Under the pieces are notes generated by a model that was not told where the DNA came from, made no database searches, and saw nothing but the letters and a program-made list of their open reading frames with translations. Both the position numbers and the translations under genes were made by a program. From Actinoplanes subtropicus (lineage in GTDB: Bacteria > Actinomycetota > Actinomycetes > Mycobacteriales > Micromonosporaceae), in contig NZ_JOJL01000021.1 of the NCBI RefSeq assembly GCF_000721705.1, forward strand, positions 248,001 through 312,000: DNA of 64,000 nt, read 5' to 3'. Shown one piece after another: positions 18,276 through 28,377 of this stretch. The first letter of the stretch is position 1; each line of letters starts with the position of its first letter.

Positions 18276-19031
18276 ATGGATCTCGGGCTCGACGGTCGCG
18301 TGTACGTCATCACCGGGGGCTCGCGCGGCCTGGGCTACGCCACCGCGCAGGCGCTGGTCGCCGACGGTGCGCGGGTGGTGGTGTCGTCGCGCGATCCGCA
18401 GCAGGTCGCCACGGCGGCCGCGGCACTCGGGCCGCTCGCGGTCGGGGTGGCCGCCGACCTCGCCGACCAGGCCACCCCCGACCGGCTGATCCAGGCGGCA
18501 ACCAGCCGATTCGGCCGGCTGGACGGCGCGTTGATCTCGGTCGGCGGCCCGGCGCCGGGCACCGCCGCCGCGATGACCGACGAGCAGTGGCGGTCGGCCT
18601 TCGAGACGGTGTTCCTCGGGACCGTACGGGCCATGCGGGCGATCGCGGCGGCGCTGACCGAGGGCGGCGCGATCGGCGTGGTCCTGTCCACGACGGCGAA
18701 GAGCCCGCTGACCGGGCTGGGCCTGTCGAACGGGCTGCGGCCGGGGCTCGCCATGGCGGCCAAGGACATGGCCGACGAGTACGGTCCGCGCGGCGTCCGG
18801 ATCGTCGGCCTGCTGCCCGGCCGGGTGATGACCGACCGCAACCGGGAGCTGTTCGCGGCCGGCGGCGACCCGGCGGCGGCCGCCGCCGAGGCGGCCGCGG
18901 AGATCCCGCTGCGCCGGATCGGCGAGCCCGAGGAGTTCGGAAAGGTCGCGGCGTTCCTGCTCTCCCCCGCCGCCGGTTACGTGACCGGCGTGTCCATCCC
19001 GATCGACGGCGGATACCTGCGTGCCCTTTGA
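18276..19031 (+). CDS. SDR-family oxidoreductase with atypical active site
   Basis: A 251-residue Rossmann-fold protein. The nucleotide-binding motif TGGSRGLG is at 11-18, the dinucleotide-contact Asp is in AADLAD, and the C terminus VTGVSIPIDGGYLRAL is typical of 3-oxoacyl-reductase-like SDRs. The standard catalytic Tyr-x-x-x-Lys is absent: at that place the sequence is LSNGLRPGLAMAAK, giving Ser-Asn and Arg where Tyr and Lys are expected. This S-N-x-x-R variant is known to me in a minor FabG-like subgroup, so it may be active with altered chemistry. It is probably co-transcribed with the XRE regulator upstream and overlaps mug by 11 nt. Confidence 0.85.
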   Translation: MDLGLDGRVYVITGGSRGLGYATAQALVADGARVVVSSRDPQQVATAAAALGPLAVGVAADLADQATPDRLIQAATSRFGRLDGALISVGGPAPGTAAAMTDEQWRSAFETVFLGTVRAMRAIAAALTEGGAIGVVLSTTAKSPLTGLGLSNGLRPGLAMAAKDMADEYGPRGVRIVGLLPGRVMTDRNRELFAAGGDPAAAAAEAAAEIPLRRIGEPEEFGKVAAFLLSPAAGYVTGVSIPIDGGYLRAL

Positions 19032-19572
19032 CAAGCCGACTCCCGCCGAGGTGGCCGCGGCCGCCGGGCGCACCATCCCCGACCTGATCGGGCCGGACCT
19101 GCGGGTGCTGTTCTCCGGGATCAACCCGAGCCTCTACTCGGCCGCCACCGGGCACCACTTCGCCCGGCCGGGCAACCGCTTCTGGCCGGCGCTGTTCCGC
19201 TCCGGCTTCACGCCGCGGCTGCTGCACCCGTCCGAGCAGTTCGAGCTGCCGGCGATGGGCCTGGGCATCACCAATGTGGTTGCCCGGGCCACGGCGCGGG
19301 CCGACGAGCTGTCCCCGGCCGAGCTGGTCGAGGGCGGCGCGATCCTGGCCGACCTCGCCGCGACGTGGCGTCCCCGCTGCCTGGCCGTGCTCGGGGTGAC
19401 CGCGTACCGGACGGCCTTCGGGCGGCGCACGGCGGCGATCGGGCCGCAGGCGGAGACGGTCGGCGGGGTACCGGTCTGGGTGCTGCCCAACCCGAGCGGC
19501 CTCAACGCGCACTTCCAGCTGGACGGGCTGGCCGAGGAGTTCGGCCGGCTCCGCTACCGTGTCGGGTCGTGA
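19021..19572 (+). CDS. mug: G/U mismatch-specific uracil-DNA glycosylase
   Basis: A 183-residue Mug/TDG-type DNA glycosylase that removes uracil, ethenocytosine or thymine opposite G. The catalytic-water motif is FSGINPSLYSA (Asn in GINP) and the DNA-minor-groove loop is LPNPSGLNAHF, the two hallmarks of the family. HHFARPGNRFWPAL is also conserved. Start GTG 19021 overlaps the SDR end by 11 nt. Its stop overlaps the next gene's GTG (GTGA), so it lies in a tight operon of unrelated functions. Confidence 0.93.
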   Translation: MPFDKPTPAEVAAAAGRTIPDLIGPDLRVLFSGINPSLYSAATGHHFARPGNRFWPALFRSGFTPRLLHPSEQFELPAMGLGITNVVARATARADELSPAELVEGGAILADLAATWRPRCLAVLGVTAYRTAFGRRTAAIGPQAETVGGVPVWVLPNPSGLNAHFQLDGLAEEFGRLRYRVGS

Positions 19573-20126
19573 CTACCAGGATCAGCGAGTTGATGGCGGC
19601 CGCCGCCGCGCGGACCGTTCCGGTGGTGCGGGGCATCGATGACGGGCAGCTCTCCGACCCAACTCCGTGCGCCCGGTTCCAGGTGCGCGACCTGATGAAC
19701 CACCTGTTCCAGGTCGTGGTGAACTTCCAGGCGCTCGCGACCAAGCGGGAGGCCGACTTCGACGCGAAGCCCGACTTCCTCGACGGCGACTGGCGCGGCC
19801 GGTTCGACGACGAGGCGCGCAAGCTGGTCGACGCGTGGTCGGACCCGGCGGCGCTGGAGGGCACTTCGCCCCGGTTCGGGCTCCCCCAGGCCGCCGTCTC
19901 CAACCTGGTGCTGGTCGACCTGACCGTGCACGGGTGGGATCTCGCCCAGGGCACCGGCCAGGCCTACGCCCCGAGTCCGGAGGTCGTCGCCGCGGTCATC
20001 CCGTTCACCGAGCAGATGGCGCCGCTGGGCCGCGAGCGGGGCGCCTTCGCCGAGATGACCGACTTCCCGCCGGACGCCGACGACTTCGCCCGGCTGCTCG
20101 CGCTCACCGGCCGGCAAGCCACCTGA
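19569..20126 (+). CDS. TIGR03086 family (DinB-like) metal-binding protein
   Basis: A 185-residue four-helix DinB/MDMPI-like protein. The first helix contains ELMAAAAARTVPVVRGI, followed by PTPCARFQVRDLMNHLFQVV, where the conserved His of the metal site lies in the NHL motif. A second metal-type His is in LTVHGWDLAQGTG. The family includes mycothiol-dependent enzymes, but most members have no assigned reaction. Start GTG 19569 overlaps the mug stop (GTGA). Confidence 0.85.
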   Translation: MTTRISELMAAAAARTVPVVRGIDDGQLSDPTPCARFQVRDLMNHLFQVVVNFQALATKREADFDAKPDFLDGDWRGRFDDEARKLVDAWSDPAALEGTSPRFGLPQAAVSNLVLVDLTVHGWDLAQGTGQAYAPSPEVVAAVIPFTEQMAPLGRERGAFAEMTDFPPDADDFARLLALTGRQAT

Positions 20127-20130
20127 CCGG

Positions 20131-22068
20131 TCAGGGCTCGACCGACCCGGCCGGAACTGTGATGATCTCCACGTCGTCCTGCCGGTAGGGCGAGGTCACC
20201 GCGAACTGGGTGCGGTACAGCTCGGCGTACAAGCCGCCCGCCGCGACCAGCTCCTCGTGCCGGCCGCGCTCCACGATCCGGCCCTCGTCGAGCACCAGGA
20301 TCAGGTCGGCATCGCGCACGGTGGAGAGCCGGTGGGCGATGACCAGCGCCGTCCGCCCCCGCAGCGCCGTGGCGAGCGCCCGCTGGACGGCCGCCTCCGA
20401 CTCGCTGTCCAGATGGGCCGTGGCCTCGTCGAGGATGACGATCGACGGGTGTTTGAGCAGCAGCCGGGCGATCGCGATCCGCTGTTTCTCGCCGCCGGAG
20501 AAGCGGTAGCCGCGCTCGCCGACCACCGTCTCCAGCCCCTCGGGCAGGGACCGCACCAGGTCGGCGACCTGTGCGCCGTCGAGCGCCGCCCACATCTCCT
20601 CCTCGGTCGCGCCCGGATGGGCATACCTCAGGTTCTCGGCGATCGTCTCGTGGAACAGGTGCGAATCCTGGGTGACCACGCCGATGGTGTCGCGCAGCGA
20701 GTCGAGCGTGGCGTCGCGCACGTCGACCCCGCCGACCAGCACCGCGCCCTCGGTCACGTCATACACCCGGGAGACCAGCATCGAGGTGGTCGACTTGCCG
20801 GCGCCGGACGGGCCGACCAGCGCGACCATCTGCCCCGGCTCGACCACGAAGTCGACGCCCTTGAGCACCGGCGCGGACTCGGTGCGGTCGAGGGTCGCCA
20901 CGTCCTCCAGGGTCGCCAGCGACACCTCGCTCGCGCTCGGATACCGGAACCGCACGTCGCGGAACTCGACCCGGCCCGCGCCGGCCGGAATATCGACCGC
21001 ATCCGGCTTCTCGGAAATGCCGGGTTTGAGGTCGAGCACCTCGAAGACCCGATCGAACGAGACCAGGGCACTCATCACGTCGACCCGGACGTTGCTGAGC
21101 GCGGTGAGGGGCCCGTAGAGCCGGGTGAGCAGCAGGGCGAGCGTGACCACCGTGCCGGCGGTGACCTCGCCGGTGACCGCCAGCCAGCCGCCGAGGCCGT
21201 AGGTGAGCGCCTGCGCCAGCGACGCGACCAGGAGCATCGCCACGAAGAAGGTGCGCGAGAACATCGCCTGCTGCACGCCGATGTCGCGGACGCGCGCGGC
21301 CCGCGAACCGAAGCGCGCGGCCTCGTCGTCGGGCCGGCCGAACAGCTTGACCAGCAGCGCGCCGGAGACGTTGAACCGCTCGGTCATCGTCGCGTTCATC
21401 TTCGCGTCGAGGTTGTACGACTCGCGGGTGATCTCGGCGAGCCGCTTGCCGACCCGGCGGGCCGGAATGATGAACAGCGGCAGCAGGGCCAGCGACAGCA
21501 CGGTGATCTGCCAGGACAGGCTGAACATCACCGCGGCGGTCAGCACCAGCTGGATGACGTTGCTGACCACGCCGGAGAGCGTCGAGGTGAACGCCCGCTG
21601 GGCGCCCATCACGTCGTTGTTGAGCCGGCTGACCAGGGCGCCGGTCTGGGTACGCGTGAAGAACTGCAGCGGCATCCGCTGGACGTGGTCGTACACCCGG
21701 GTGCGCAGGTCGAGGATGATGCCCTCGCCGATGCGGGCCGAATACCACCGCTGGGCGAGCGACAGGAACGCGTCGACGACGGCCAGCACGGCGATGGCCA
21801 GCGCGAGCCGGATCACCACCCCGGCCGCGCCGGAACCGCCGCCGGTGATCGCGTTGACCACGTGGCCGGCCAGCAGCGGGGTGGCCACGCCGATGCCCGC
21901 GTCGAGCACGACGGTGAGCAGGAAGACGACGATGTCGCGACGGTACGGCCGGGCGAACCGCAGGATCCGCCGGGTGGTGCCGCGCGTGAGGTGGTGTTGC
22001 GTGACCCGATCGGAATTCTGGATCGAGCGAAGCATCATCCAGCTGGACATGCTCGAGGACGGGCCCAC
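20131..22068 (-). CDS. ABC exporter, fused permease and ATP-binding protein
   Basis: A 645-residue half-transporter of the MsbA/LmrA type. Six transmembrane helices fall within about residues 45-330 (the first is DIVVFLLTVVLDAGIGVATPLLAGHVV). The nucleotide-binding domain has Walker A GPSGAGKST, the Q-loop in VVTQDSHLF, the signature FSGGEKQR, Walker B IVILDEATAHLD and the switch His in IAHRLSTV. It should work as a homodimer exporting lipids or small molecules. GTG 22068 was chosen because GGAGG lies 7 nt upstream; an ATG at 22050 is an alternative. A run of nine G lies 24 nt before this start. Confidence 0.92.
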   Translation of the reverse strand: MGPSSSMSSWMMLRSIQNSDRVTQHHLTRGTTRRILRFARPYRRDIVVFLLTVVLDAGIGVATPLLAGHVVNAITGGGSGAAGVVIRLALAIAVLAVVDAFLSLAQRWYSARIGEGIILDLRTRVYDHVQRMPLQFFTRTQTGALVSRLNNDVMGAQRAFTSTLSGVVSNVIQLVLTAAVMFSLSWQITVLSLALLPLFIIPARRVGKRLAEITRESYNLDAKMNATMTERFNVSGALLVKLFGRPDDEAARFGSRAARVRDIGVQQAMFSRTFFVAMLLVASLAQALTYGLGGWLAVTGEVTAGTVVTLALLLTRLYGPLTALSNVRVDVMSALVSFDRVFEVLDLKPGISEKPDAVDIPAGAGRVEFRDVRFRYPSASEVSLATLEDVATLDRTESAPVLKGVDFVVEPGQMVALVGPSGAGKSTTSMLVSRVYDVTEGAVLVGGVDVRDATLDSLRDTIGVVTQDSHLFHETIAENLRYAHPGATEEEMWAALDGAQVADLVRSLPEGLETVVGERGYRFSGGEKQRIAIARLLLKHPSIVILDEATAHLDSESEAAVQRALATALRGRTALVIAHRLSTVRDADLILVLDEGRIVERGRHEELVAAGGLYAELYRTQFAVTSPYRQDDVEIITVPAGSVEP

Positions 22069-22091
22069 CGGTTCACCTCCCGGGCTGTCGT

Positions 22092-22100
22092 GGGGGGGGG
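22092..22100. repeat. Homopolymer of nine G in the ABC exporter leader
   Basis: Nine consecutive G on the plus strand (C on the transcript) lie between the ABC exporter start and the crotonase stop. Tracts of this length are prone to slippage and to sequencing error. Confidence 0.8.
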
Positions 22101-22148
22101 CAGATGACAGTCTGCACCGCGGGTACGACAACCCGGGACGAGCGCGAT

Positions 22149-22949
22149 TTACTCCCCGATGCCGGCCAGGTCGCGAATGCGGCGGGTCTGTGCCTCCCGC
22201 TCGGTCCGGTCCTGATCCGCATAAGATCGCTGGCCGATCCCGCTGAACAGGCCCTTGATCTCGGGAACGGCGCCCTCCGGCGCGGCCAGAATGGCCGCCG
22301 CGAGATCATTGACGGCTTCGCCGAGAGCGGAATTCGGGACCACCGCGGTGGCCAGCCCGATCCGGTCGGCCTCGTCCGCGGGGATGCGGCGGCCGGTCAC
22401 GCAGATCTCCAGCGCGCGGGACGGCCCGACCAGTTCGCTGAGCCGTTTGGTGCCACCGAGATCCGGTACCAGGCCCAGCGTCACCTCGGCCATCGAGAAC
22501 CGTGCGTCCTCGGCCAGAACGCGCATGTCGCAGTTCAGCGCGAGCTGGAATCCGGCGCCGATGGCATGTCCCTGTACGGCCGCGATCGTCACGATCGACG
22601 GGTTACGCAACCACGTGAACGCCGACTGGAAGCCGGCAATCCGATCGGCGCACTCGGATGGCGACAACTGCGCCAGTCGGGCCAGAGAAGAATCGCTGTC
22701 GCCGCGCGCGGCGGTCACATCGAGGCCTGCGGAAAACGCGCGGCCCTCGCCTCGGACAATGACAACTCGTACGCCACCCGGTAATTTCCGTGAAATGTTC
22801 GCCAGCTCCGCCCACATCGCGGGAGTCTGTGCATTGAGCACCTCGGGCCGGCACAACGTCACCGTTGCGACCGGCCCGTCCAGGTCGTAGCGAACACCTG
22901 CCTCGTCGGCAGGAACGGCGTTACCGGGCTCGGCGTTCTCCGTCGTCAC
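22149..22949 (-). CDS. Enoyl-CoA hydratase/isomerase family protein (EchA12-like)
   Basis: A 266-residue crotonase. The oxyanion-hole segments are GEGRAFSAGLDV and AVQGHAIGAGFQLALNCDMR. The catalytic Glu corresponding to Glu164 of rat enoyl-CoA hydratase is in MAEVTLGLVPDLGGTKRL, but the partner Glu144 is Gln (GAGFQ), so it may be an isomerase or another crotonase reaction. Its GTG overlaps the stop of the HTH gene (GTGA). The order HTH-crotonase below an ABC-F gene matches Rv1473A-echA12 as I recall it. Fatty-acid metabolism is the likely area. Confidence 0.88.
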   Translation of the reverse strand: MTTENAEPGNAVPADEAGVRYDLDGPVATVTLCRPEVLNAQTPAMWAELANISRKLPGGVRVVIVRGEGRAFSAGLDVTAARGDSDSSLARLAQLSPSECADRIAGFQSAFTWLRNPSIVTIAAVQGHAIGAGFQLALNCDMRVLAEDARFSMAEVTLGLVPDLGGTKRLSELVGPSRALEICVTGRRIPADEADRIGLATAVVPNSALGEAVNDLAAAILAAPEGAVPEIKGLFSGIGQRSYADQDRTEREAQTRRIRDLAGIGE

Positions 22950-23173
22950 GCCTTCTTGCGCCGGCGAGCGCCGCCCCGCTGGCGCAGCTGCACGCCAGAC
23001 TCGGTGAGCACGCGGTGCACGAATCCGTAGGAACGTCCGGTCGAAGCCGCGAGCGCGCGAATGCTCTCGCCAGAGGTGTAACGCTTGACCAGATCCTTCG
23101 CTAGTGACTGGCGCTCGCTGCCGACGATTCGGCGACCCTTCTCAGTGCTGGTGGCTGTGCCCGTGGCTGCCAT
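22946..23173 (-). CDS. Small helix-turn-helix protein (Rv1473A-like)
   Basis: A 75-residue basic protein: GRRIVGSERQSLAKDLVKRYTSGESIRALAASTGRSYGFVHRVLTESGVQLRQRGG followed by ARRRKKA. The middle is a helix-turn-helix of the resolvase/homeodomain-like type and both ends are positively charged, so it binds DNA. It is near-universal and strongly conserved in actinobacteria, but its regulon is not known to me. It is translationally coupled to the crotonase gene. A 393-bp leader precedes it. Confidence 0.88.
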   Translation of the reverse strand: MAATGTATSTEKGRRIVGSERQSLAKDLVKRYTSGESIRALAASTGRSYGFVHRVLTESGVQLRQRGGARRRKKA

Positions 23174-23566
23174 GTTGAATCCTCACGTCCCAGACTGTGC
23201 GGTTCGATACGGTCCCACCTATTAGACCGCCTCCAACGATCATGCGCCAGCCATCCTGGCTTAGCCAACGTGCCCATTTAGCACTGTCAGGAACTTGACG
23301 CTTACCACCGGCATCAATGTCAGACAGTTAACTGACGTTAGGCGGAGTGTCTTTCCGACCGACCGGTAGGTACCCGGGCGAGGGCTCCCAAGACCATCGA
23401 TCACCTGCGGAAACACTCGATCGAGGAGACTCAGCGCGAGGACATGACGCACCGTCGATGCCGCGAACACGCACCGCTCCCACGCCGAGCGTGCCAACTT
23501 CGGCGCGGCCAGAGACACCCGAACGTCGCACTGTCTGTGTGGGCACCAGTTGACAACTGACGACTC
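23174..23566. other. 393-bp intergenic region upstream of the HTH gene
   Basis: This region lies between the ABC-F stop and the HTH start, both on the minus strand. It is noticeably less GC-rich than the surroundings and holds a perfect 10-bp palindrome, CAGTTAACTG, at 23325-23334. The HTH promoter must lie here, and the palindrome is a candidate regulatory site. The frames across it look like chance: none has actinobacterial codon bias. Confidence 0.5.
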
Positions 23567-25171
<1,605 letters not shown>

Positions 25172-25192
25172 GTGGAAACTCGCTCTCGAGAG

Positions 25193-25259
25193 GAAGGCTG
25201 ACTCCGGGCACACGAAAGCGCCGGCCCACTAGTGGTCGGCGCGGGGCAGGTCAGCCTTC
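25193..25259 (-). promoter_or_regulatory. Structured 5' leader of the ABC-F gene, possible attenuator
   Basis: Outer arms of 10 bp (25193-25202 with 25250-25259, GAAGGCTGAC and its complement) enclose a second GC hairpin, 25218-25242. That hairpin has a 6-bp GCGCCG stem plus a central CCACTAGTGG palindrome, and on the transcript it is followed by UUUCGU. Leader attenuation controls several antibiotic-responsive ABC-F genes. This arrangement, within 90 nt of the start, would fit such control. Confidence 0.5.
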
Positions 25260-25365
25260 GCAGAGCAGCACTCCGCCATACTACCGGGCGTCCGGTGGCA
25301 CCTCCCACCCGATTACCGACCAAGATCAACGGGTATCCGTGGCGCAACCCGTCAGTGAGGATGAG

Positions 25366-26304
25366 ATGGAACTCAACGAGAACGCTGATATCGACACCAG
25401 TCAGGTCGACGACCAGCGCGGAGGGGGCGGTGGCGGAGGCGGCTTCGGCGGCCTGCCGATCCCGATCGGCGGTGGCGGCATCGTCGGCATCATCATCACC
25501 ATCATCCTGGTCGTGGCCGGCGGCTACTTCGGCGTCAACCAGCTCGGCGGCGGCAGCAAGAGCTCGACCGGCGACAACACCAACATCACCAAGGAATGCG
25601 CCGACAAGAGCACCCGCCTGAAGAGCCTCGACTGCCGCAACGTCCTCTACATCAACTCCATCCAGGCGTTCTGGAAGGAGGCCGAGCCCAAGTACTTCGG
25701 CAAGCAGTACCAGCCGGCCAAGACGGTGCTCTTCTCCAACCGGGTGAACACCGGCTGCGGCGCCGCCGACTCGGGCACCGGCCCGTTCTACTGCCCCGCC
25801 GACGACCGGGTGTACATCGACCTCACCTTCTACCAGCTGCTGGCCAAGCAGCTCGGCGCGCCGGGCGAGTTCGCCCAGCCGTACGTGCTCGCACACGAGT
25901 ACGGCCACCACATCCAGGACCTGGTCGGCACCGAGGCGAAGATGCGGGCCGCGCAGAACGGCGCCTCGAGCAGCCAGAAGAACCTGCTCTCGGTCAGGCT
26001 GGAGCTGCAGGCCGACTGCTACGCCGGGGTCTGGGCCAACCACGCGACCGAGACCAAGACCTCGAGCGGGCAGCCGATCTTCAAGAGCCTCACCGACCAG
26101 GACATCCAGCAGGGCCTGGACACCGCCAAGCAGATCGGCGACGACACCCTCCAGCAGCGCTCCGGCCAGCAGATCAACCCGGCCGAGTTCACCCACGGCA
26201 CCTCCGCCGACCGCCAGAAATGGTTCAAGCGCGGCTTCGACTCCGGCGACCCGGTCCAGGCCTGCGACACCTTCGCCGCAGGCGCCGTCAACGAGGGCGA
26301 CTAG
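25366..26304 (+). CDS. Neutral zinc metallopeptidase (YpfJ-like), membrane-anchored
   Basis: A 312-residue protein of the putative neutral zinc metallopeptidase family (PF04228-type). It starts MELNENADIDTSQVDDQRGGGGGGGG, the family's N-terminal signature. One transmembrane helix follows (about 40-62, GIVGIIITIILVVAGGYFGV), and then an extracytoplasmic domain. The zinc site is HEYGHHIQDL with a later LELQADCYAG supplying the third ligand. The domain's cysteines probably form disulphides outside. ATG 25366 was preferred over GTG 25339 because of the conserved start. The substrate is unknown. Confidence 0.9.
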   Translation: MELNENADIDTSQVDDQRGGGGGGGGFGGLPIPIGGGGIVGIIITIILVVAGGYFGVNQLGGGSKSSTGDNTNITKECADKSTRLKSLDCRNVLYINSIQAFWKEAEPKYFGKQYQPAKTVLFSNRVNTGCGAADSGTGPFYCPADDRVYIDLTFYQLLAKQLGAPGEFAQPYVLAHEYGHHIQDLVGTEAKMRAAQNGASSSQKNLLSVRLELQADCYAGVWANHATETKTSSGQPIFKSLTDQDIQQGLDTAKQIGDDTLQQRSGQQINPAEFTHGTSADRQKWFKRGFDSGDPVQACDTFAAGAVNEGD

Positions 26305-26933
26305 GGCTCTCTGACCAGGACGGACACGGCTCGGGCCCCGGCGATCGCGGAGACCAGCACCGCGTGCCGGGGCTCGGGCACGTCCAGGAAGCGAGCGGAC
26401 CGCAGCGCCGCGACCGGGGCCAGGGTCGGCGCGGCGAGGACGGCGTCGACCGCCGCTCGGTCTCCCCCGGTCACGAGCGCGGTCATCGCCCGTACGCGCG
26501 GAAGAAGCAGACGCCCCACGATGTCGGCGCCGCCGGCGGCCGCCGCCTTTGCCTGGTTGTCCCGCCGTCGGGCGAACCGCTGCTGGGACCAGCCGCCCGC
26601 CGCCGTGCGCCCCTGCACGTAGTGCGTCTCCACCTTGGACGTGACCAGTTCCGGCCCCTCGGCGATCCCCACCGCGACGGCGCCCTTGCGCGCCAGCAGC
26701 AGCCCGAGCGTCCGTGGCGCCTGCGCCTCGCGGATCAAATCGGTCATCGTGGCGACCGCCGGCGCTCCCGGGGGTGGCTGCCACTCCGCCGTGGCCCCGT
26801 CCTCCGCGATCAAGAGCAGACCCTTTTCCGTGTACGCACCGTGCCGGGTCACGAAGTTCTCCAGCCATCGCGGCAGCCGCTCGGGAGCGACCGCCACCCA
26901 CTTCCCGCCGCCCGCGGCCTCCCGCTCAGCCAT
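26301..26933 (-). CDS. acVLRF1-family peptidyl-tRNA hydrolase
   Basis: A 210-residue protein of the actinobacterial VLRF1 group, related to eukaryotic Vms1/ANKZF1 and eRF1, which release stalled nascent chains from tRNA. The family signature is HYVQGRTAAGGWSQQRFARRRDNQA, containing the catalytic G-x-x-x-x-Q-type loop. The preceding strand reads GLLLARKGAVAVGIAEG. ATG 26933 is the natural start; an upstream in-frame extension is basic and unconserved. It is convergent with the zinc peptidase (4-bp overlap) and divergent from the AlkD-like gene. A role in ribosome rescue is inferred from the family. Confidence 0.88.
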   Translation of the reverse strand: MAEREAAGGGKWVAVAPERLPRWLENFVTRHGAYTEKGLLLIAEDGATAEWQPPPGAPAVATMTDLIREAQAPRTLGLLLARKGAVAVGIAEGPELVTSKVETHYVQGRTAAGGWSQQRFARRRDNQAKAAAAGGADIVGRLLLPRVRAMTALVTGGDRAAVDAVLAAPTLAPVAALRSARFLDVPEPRHAVLVSAIAGARAVSVLVREP

Positions 26934-26965
26934 TCTTGTCACCCTACGGTGGCAGACTGCGGGTC

Positions 26966-27643
26966 GTGACAGACCTGGCAGGCGCCCTGATGAGCCGCCT
27001 CTCGGCGAGCTTCGCCGCGCGCCGCGACCCTGCACGGGCCGTCGCCATGGCGGCGTACATGCGCGATCAGTTCCCCTATTTCGGCGTGCCGGCGCCCGAG
27101 GTGCGGGCTATGGAGCGGGCGGCGTTCGCCGGGCTACCGCGGCCCACCGACGAGGATCTGACCGTCGTCGCCCTCTCCTGCTGGGAGCAGCCCGAGCGCG
27201 AGTATCAGTATGTTGCCTGCGACTACCTGCGACGGCACGTCGCCGCCGCGGGCCCCGATTTCCTGCCGATCGCCCGCACGCTGCTCACCACGAAGTCCTG
27301 GTGGGACACGGTCGACCCGCTGGCCACCCGCTTCGTCGGCGACCTGGCCCGGGCCCACCCCGAGCTGGTCGAGACCATGGACGCCTGGTCGGCCGACGAA
27401 AACATGTGGCTGGTCCGCACCGCGCTGCTGTTCCAGCTGCACTACGGCACGGCGACGGATACCGACCGGCTGTTCGGCTACTGCACCCGCCAGGCGGGCC
27501 ATCCCGACTTCTTCGTCCGCAAGGCGATCGGCTGGGCCCTACGCCACTACGCCCGCACCGACCCATCGTCGGTGCGGGCGTATGTGACGGCGACCCCTTC
27601 GTTGTCGCCGCTCTCGCGGAAGGAGGCGATGAAACACCTCTAG
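26966..27643 (+). CDS. DNA alkylation repair protein (AlkD-like HEAT repeats)
   Basis: A 225-residue all-helical protein of the AlkD family, HEAT-repeat DNA glycosylases that remove positively charged alkylated bases. Conserved features are RDQFPYFGVPAPEVRAMER near the N terminus, the repeats YQYVACDYLRRH and LLTTKSWWDTVDPLATRFVG, then VRKAIGWALRHYARTDPSSV. The Trp-Trp-Asp in KSWWDTVD corresponds to the DNA-contacting and catalytic region. Start GTG 26966 gives MTDLAGALMSRL. Its stop overlaps the convergent LysE gene by 3 nt. Confidence 0.92.
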   Translation: MTDLAGALMSRLSASFAARRDPARAVAMAAYMRDQFPYFGVPAPEVRAMERAAFAGLPRPTDEDLTVVALSCWEQPEREYQYVACDYLRRHVAAAGPDFLPIARTLLTTKSWWDTVDPLATRFVGDLARAHPELVETMDAWSADENMWLVRTALLFQLHYGTATDTDRLFGYCTRQAGHPDFFVRKAIGWALRHYARTDPSSVRAYVTATPSLSPLSRKEAMKHL

Positions 27644-28233
27644 GTGAGCAGCTTGACGGCCAGGACGGCGATGACGGCGCTGGAGACCAGGGCCGTGATC
27701 ATGCGGCCGCGGTCGCCGGTCAGGAAGCGGCCGATCACCGAGCCGCCGCCGGCGATCAGCAGTTGCCAGCTGGCCGAGGCCAGGAAGGCGCCGGCCACGA
27801 ACCAGACGCCGCCGCCCTCGCCGGAGCGGCCCAGCACCAGCGCGGCGAAGTAGATGACCGTGGCCGGGTTGAGCAGGGTCAGGGCCAGGATGCCGGTGTA
27901 GGCGCGCAGCGGCGTGGCCGGCCGCTCCGCTCGGGCGTCACCCGGCCGGCGGAAGGCACTGCGCGCGGTCATCACCGCCAAGCCGAGCAGGACGACGGCG
28001 GCCGCCCAGCGCAGCGGCGTCGCGACCGGCGCCACCAGGCTCGCCACGGCCGCGCCGCCCACGACGGCGATCAGCGCGTAGATGCCGTCGGCGGTGGCCG
28101 CTCCCATCCCGGCGGCCGCGCCCACCCGCAGCGACGTGCGTGCGCTCAGGCCAGCGATCAGCACGCCGATGGCGCCGACGGGCATGGCTACGCCGTAGCC
28201 GGCGACCACGCCGGCCAGGAACGGCGCGCTCAT
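27640..28233 (-). CDS. LysE/RhtB-family amino acid exporter
   Basis: A 197-residue inner-membrane protein with about six hydrophobic segments: GVVAGYGVAMPVGAIGVLIAGL first, then VGAAAGMGAATADGIYALIAVVG, WAAAVVLLGLAVMT, GILALTLLNPATVIYFAALVLG, a fifth near GAFLASASWQLLIAGGGSVIG and a last ALVSSAVIAVLAVKLL. The LNPATVIYF motif and overall length match LysE-type translocators that export amino acids or small basic metabolites. The substrate is unknown. Confidence 0.87.
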   Translation of the reverse strand: MSAPFLAGVVAGYGVAMPVGAIGVLIAGLSARTSLRVGAAAGMGAATADGIYALIAVVGGAAVASLVAPVATPLRWAAAVVLLGLAVMTARSAFRRPGDARAERPATPLRAYTGILALTLLNPATVIYFAALVLGRSGEGGGVWFVAGAFLASASWQLLIAGGGSVIGRFLTGDRGRMITALVSSAVIAVLAVKLLT

Positions 28234-28377
28234 GACAGCTGCTGATGAACCGACCCTTCGACGACGGCCGTCTGCTGTCGGGCGGCCCGTCCGGCCACGG
28301 CGACATCGACGGGATACGGCTTCAGCAGCGAGGTCATGCGGAAAGAATGCGGGCGGCGAGCCGGCCGCGCCACCGAA

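Noticed and set aside
23261..23518. An 85-codon minus-strand frame upstream of the HTH gene
   Set aside because: Its codon use is unlike the neighbouring genes and nothing resembles a known protein, so it is probably chance in a lower-GC region.
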